Shown here in pieces: positions 12,730-15,347 of a stretch of DNA of 15,347 nucleotides. Origin of the DNA: an uncultured Collinsella sp. Its GTDB lineage: Bacteria > Actinomycetota > Coriobacteriia > Coriobacteriales > Coriobacteriaceae. The first letter of the stretch is position 1, and each line of letters begins with the position of its first letter. The stretch lies in contig CALBBA010000230.1 of the NCBI GenBank assembly GCA_937926755.1, forward strand, positions 1 to 15,347, read 5' to 3'. The notes beneath the pieces were generated by a model. The model was not told the origin of the DNA, ran no database searches, and saw only the letters and a list, made by a program, of their open reading frames with translations. The position numbers were made by a program, and so were the translations under genes.

Positions 12730-15186
12730 ATGCGGCATGTGCATATTCATGTAACGGGCATTGTGCAGGGCGTTGGCATGCGGCCGTTTGTGTATCGCGA
12801 GGCCATGGCGCATGGCATTTGCGGATGGGTGCTCAACGCGGGCGACGGCGTGCATATCGAAGCGCATGCTCTGGCCGGTGCGCTCGATGCTTTTGTTGCC
12901 GCGCTTTCTGAGCATGCGCCTGCGGCAGCCCGCGTAGAGCATGTCGAGGTTGTGGACCTGGCAGCCAACGGTTGGGATGCCGCCAATGAACAGGGCTTTC
13001 GCATTGTGGCGTCACAGGACCAGACTGCGCATACGACGCTCGTCTCGCCCGATATCGCCACCTGCGACGACTGCCTGCGCGAACTGTTCGACCCCGCCGA
13101 CCGACGCTATCACTACCCCTTTATCAACTGCACCAACTGCGGCCCGCGCTTTACCATCATCCGCTCGCTGCCTTATGACCGAGCGGCTACCTCGATGGAC
13201 CGTTTTCCCATGTGCCCTGAGTGTGCCGCGGAGTATGCCAATCCGCTCGACCGTCGCTTTCACGCGCAGCCCGATGCCTGCTTTAATTGCGGGCCGCATA
13301 TCATGTGGCGCGAAGCGAGCGTGGGCGATGAGCCGGGCGAAGCCGCCGCGCCGCTGGCCGTCGGCACCACGCGCGAGACCAGCGACGCCATTATCGACCG
13401 CTGCGTTGAGCTGCTGGCCCTTGGTGGCATCGTCGCCATCAAGGGCCTGGGCGGATTCCATCTATCCTGTGACGCCTCCAACGAGCAGGCGGTAGCCGAG
13501 CTTCGCCGCCGTAAACGCCGCAGCAACAAGCCACTTGCCGTTATGGTGCGCAGCCTTGCCGACGCTGAACGCCTGTGCCATATCAGCGACGTTGAGCGCG
13601 GCTTGCTGGCCGGCAGCATTCGCCCCATTGTGCTGCTGCGCCGACGTGCTGTTTGCGAGAGCGGTGATTCTCCCGACGCCCTCGCGCTCGCACCGTCCGT
13701 CGCGCGCGACCTGCCCGAGCTCGGCGTTATGCTCCCCTACACCCCGCTTCAGCATCTGCTGCTTGCCGCGGCAGAAGCCCGCGGTATGCACGCGCTCGTC
13801 ATGACCAGCGGAAACCTGAGTGAAGAGCCCATCGAGACCGACGACGATCTTGCCTGGGAACACCTCGTTGCCGCCGGCATCGCCGACGCGTTGCTCGGTA
13901 ACGACCGCGCGATCCTCTCGCGCTACGACGACTCTGTAGTGCGCGTGGTCGACGGCGCCGTTATGCCCGTGCGCCGCGCTCGCGGATATGCACCCCAGCC
14001 GCTGCCGCTGCCGGCGCTCGACGGCGCTCCGTCCTGCGTGCTCGCCTGCGGGCCACAACAAAAGGCCACGATTGCGCTCACGCGTGAAGGGACGAACGGC
14101 GAGGCAACCTGTTTTGTGTCGCAGCATATCGGCGATGTTGAAAACGGCGGGACCTTCGATGCCTGGAACGCCGCGCGCACGCGCTTGGAAGATCTCTTTG
14201 ACTTGGCGCCCGCCGCCTTAGCCTGCGATGTACATCCCAGCTATCTATCGAGCCAGTGGGCGCGTGAGCAGGCGCGAAAATGCAATCTGCCGCTCGTCGA
14301 GGTGCAGCACCATCATGCGCATATCGCGAGCGTAATGGCCGAGGCTATCGCCGCGGGCCAGCTTACAACCGACGCGCGCGTCCTTGGCATCGCCTTTGAC
14401 GGCACGGGAGCGGGCACCGACGGAACCATTTGGGGCGGCGAGTTCCTCGTCGCCGGCCTTGCCGATTTTGATCGCGCCGCGCACCTGCGCACCTGGGTGC
14501 TGCCAGGCGGTGCCGCATCCGTGCGCGATGCCCGGCGCAATGCCTTTGCCCTGCTGAGCGAGCTCGGCCTGCTCGAGCACCCGGGTGCCGCGGGACTATT
14601 GAGCACCCTCGACGAGCAAACGCGCAACATCACGACTACGATGATCGAGCGGAACATCAACAGCCCACGCACGAGCAGCATGGGGCGTCTCTTTGACGCC
14701 GCAGCTGCAGTTTTGGGCATTTGTGGGCAGGCAACCTACGAAGGCGAGCCCGCCATCGAACTCGAAGCCGCCGCCTGGCGCGCGCTCGGCAGTAAGCCCG
14801 TTCGTCTCGACGGCAATCATACAGGCGTGTTCACGTCTGCCGACGACTCCCCCATCTTGGACCCCCAACCGCTCATCGAAGCTCTTCTGAATGGAATCGA
14901 GGCAGGCGCGCCGGCCGACAGGCTCGCCCTCGGGTTTCACATCGCCATTACGCACGCTACGACCCACGTCGCGTGCGAGATCTGTGAGCGCGAAGGCCTC
15001 GATACCGTCGCGCTCTCGGGCGGTGTGTTCATGAACCGGCTTTTGCTTCAGCTCCTTACTCATGAACTCAAAGACGCCGGTCTTGCCGTCTTGGTCCCCC
15101 ACACTGTGCCCGTCAACGACGGCTGCATCGCCTACGGTCAGGCGGCTGTCGCGCGCGCTCGTCTTGCGCAGATCGCATCGCAATAG
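12730..15186 (+). CDS. hypF: Carbamoyltransferase HypF ([NiFe]-hydrogenase maturation)
   Basis: The product is 818 residues, somewhat longer than usual (about 750). HypF converts carbamoyl phosphate and ATP to carbamoyl-adenylate and passes the carbamoyl group to the HypE C-terminal cysteine, the source of the CN ligands of the NiFe site. Domains in order are: acylphosphatase (1-95, VQGVGMRPFVYR at 12-23); two zinc fingers (Cys112/115 with Cys134/137, and Cys162/165 with Cys184/187); a YrdC-like adenylation domain (about 215-410, with SNKPLAVMVRSL and MTSGNLSEEP); and a Kae1-like carbamoyltransferase domain (about 430-815, with VQHHHAHIASVMAE at 525-538, FDGTGAGTDG and LSGGVFMNR at 762-770). 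All key motifs are intact. GAGGGG lies about 8 nt before the ATG at 12730. It is 42 nt downstream of nikR and precedes hypC. Confidence 0.97.
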   Translation: MRHVHIHVTGIVQGVGMRPFVYREAMAHGICGWVLNAGDGVHIEAHALAGALDAFVAALSEHAPAAARVEHVEVVDLAANGWDAANEQGFRIVASQDQTAHTTLVSPDIATCDDCLRELFDPADRRYHYPFINCTNCGPRFTIIRSLPYDRAATSMDRFPMCPECAAEYANPLDRRFHAQPDACFNCGPHIMWREASVGDEPGEAAAPLAVGTTRETSDAIIDRCVELLALGGIVAIKGLGGFHLSCDASNEQAVAELRRRKRRSNKPLAVMVRSLADAERLCHISDVERGLLAGSIRPIVLLRRRAVCESGDSPDALALAPSVARDLPELGVMLPYTPLQHLLLAAAEARGMHALVMTSGNLSEEPIETDDDLAWEHLVAAGIADALLGNDRAILSRYDDSVVRVVDGAVMPVRRARGYAPQPLPLPALDGAPSCVLACGPQQKATIALTREGTNGEATCFVSQHIGDVENGGTFDAWNAARTRLEDLFDLAPAALACDVHPSYLSSQWAREQARKCNLPLVEVQHHHAHIASVMAEAIAAGQLTTDARVLGIAFDGTGAGTDGTIWGGEFLVAGLADFDRAAHLRTWVLPGGAASVRDARRNAFALLSELGLLEHPGAAGLLSTLDEQTRNITTTMIERNINSPRTSSMGRLFDAAAAVLGICGQATYEGEPAIELEAAAWRALGSKPVRLDGNHTGVFTSADDSPILDPQPLIEALLNGIEAGAPADRLALGFHIAITHATTHVACEICEREGLDTVALSGGVFMNRLLLQLLTHELKDAGLAVLVPHTVPVNDGCIAYGQAAVARARLAQIASQ

Positions 15187-15226
15187 CTCGCCCTCGCGCG
15201 CCGCCGCGCTCAACCGTCTCACAGCT

Positions 15227-15261
15227 GTAACGCGTTTGCTCGCGACTCCCGCGAGCGTTAC
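15227..15261 (+). other. Hairpin between hypF and hypC
   Basis: CTCGCG pairs with CGCGAG around ACTCC, and the outer GTAACG pairs with CGTTAC with a one-sided bulge. The structure is stable but not followed by a T-run, so it is better seen as a processing or mRNA-stability element, or a weak attenuator, than as a terminator. Confidence 0.4.
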
Positions 15262-15320
15262 CATCATCTGATGGGTAATTAGGCGCCTATCCAGCGCAAA
15301 ACGTATAAAAGAGGAACATT

Positions 15321-15347
15321 ATGTGCCTTGCCGTTCCCGGTAAAGTA
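15321..15347 (+). CDS. hypC: Hydrogenase assembly chaperone HypC (5' end only)
   Basis: Nine codons, MCLAVPGKV, are visible before the window ends. This is the invariant HypC/HupF N-terminus: after removal of Met, Cys2 binds iron and HypD during assembly of the Fe(CN)2CO unit and later contacts the hydrogenase large subunit precursor. GAGGAA sits 5-6 nt before the ATG. It lies 134 nt downstream of hypF on the same strand, as expected for a hyp cluster; hypD and hypE are probably beyond the edge. Confidence 0.92.

Noticed and set aside
13462..14127. Long antisense reading frame inside hypF (and others at 12747-13061, 14596-15267)
   Set aside because: hypF is intact with all domain motifs; these frames are by-products of high GC content, with no ribosome binding sites or recognisable domains.
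15304..15309. TATAAA as the hypC promoter -10 box
   Set aside because: It lies only 11 nt before the ATG and overlaps the run-up to the Shine-Dalgarno, with no -35; a transcript from it would lack the ribosome binding site.

Overview
The window looks like a chromosomal segment of a GC-rich actinobacterium, most likely of the class Coriobacteriia (Collinsella-like). This rests on codon usage, gene style and a nikR-hypF-hypC [NiFe]-hydrogenase maturation locus; I have no 16S rRNA or database search behind it. The two flanks (about 1-1220 and 11943-15347) are GC-rich by eye. The middle (about 1397-11856) is visibly richer in A+T and has different codon use, so it reads as an accessory island. 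No integrase, transposase, tRNA or convincing attachment repeats are visible.

Left flank: the last 39 codons of a GHKL-type sensor histidine kinase (2-121, +), a degenerate uracil-DNA-glycosylase-like protein (186-761, -), and thioredoxin (898-1218, +), followed by a hairpin and a probable intrinsic terminator.

Island: a minus-strand operon of eight tightly packed genes runs from 9954 down to 1397. In transcription order they are: a lid-less DnaK-like Hsp70; a J-like protein whose HPD motif is lost, with TPR-like helices and two C-terminal membrane helices; a short GrpE-like protein; a 901-residue FtsK/SpoIIIE (EccC-like) ATPase with no membrane segment; a coiled-coil protein with a C-terminal membrane tail; an 87-residue helical protein the size of a WXG100 protein; a membrane-anchored peptidoglycan amidase; and a zinc-ribbon/TM/YARHG protein. 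Junctions are 1-23 nt gaps or overlaps of 1-17 nt. The layout suggests one apparatus: a cytosolic ATPase and a dedicated Hsp70-J-GrpE chaperone set coupled to membrane and cell-wall components, possibly a minimal type-VII-like export system with its own chaperone. I know of no named system with this composition.

Divergent from the operon is a small XRE-family repressor (10102-10443, +). The shared intergenic region carries the operon promoter overlapped by inverted repeats and TAGACAT-type boxes. The same box recurs downstream of the repressor gene, next to three tandem 23-nt repeats that lead into the promoter of an AAA_14/DUF4143 ATPase gene (10582-11856, +).

Right flank: a small His-rich helical protein (11943-12191), a NikR-family nickel regulator with a His/Cys-rich N-terminal tail (12193-12687), hypF (12730-15186), a hairpin-bearing gap, and the first nine codons of hypC (15321 onward). 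These genes point to nickel sensing and maturation of a [NiFe] hydrogenase. No stretch longer than 300 bases lacks a gene; the largest gap is 178 nt (1219-1396).
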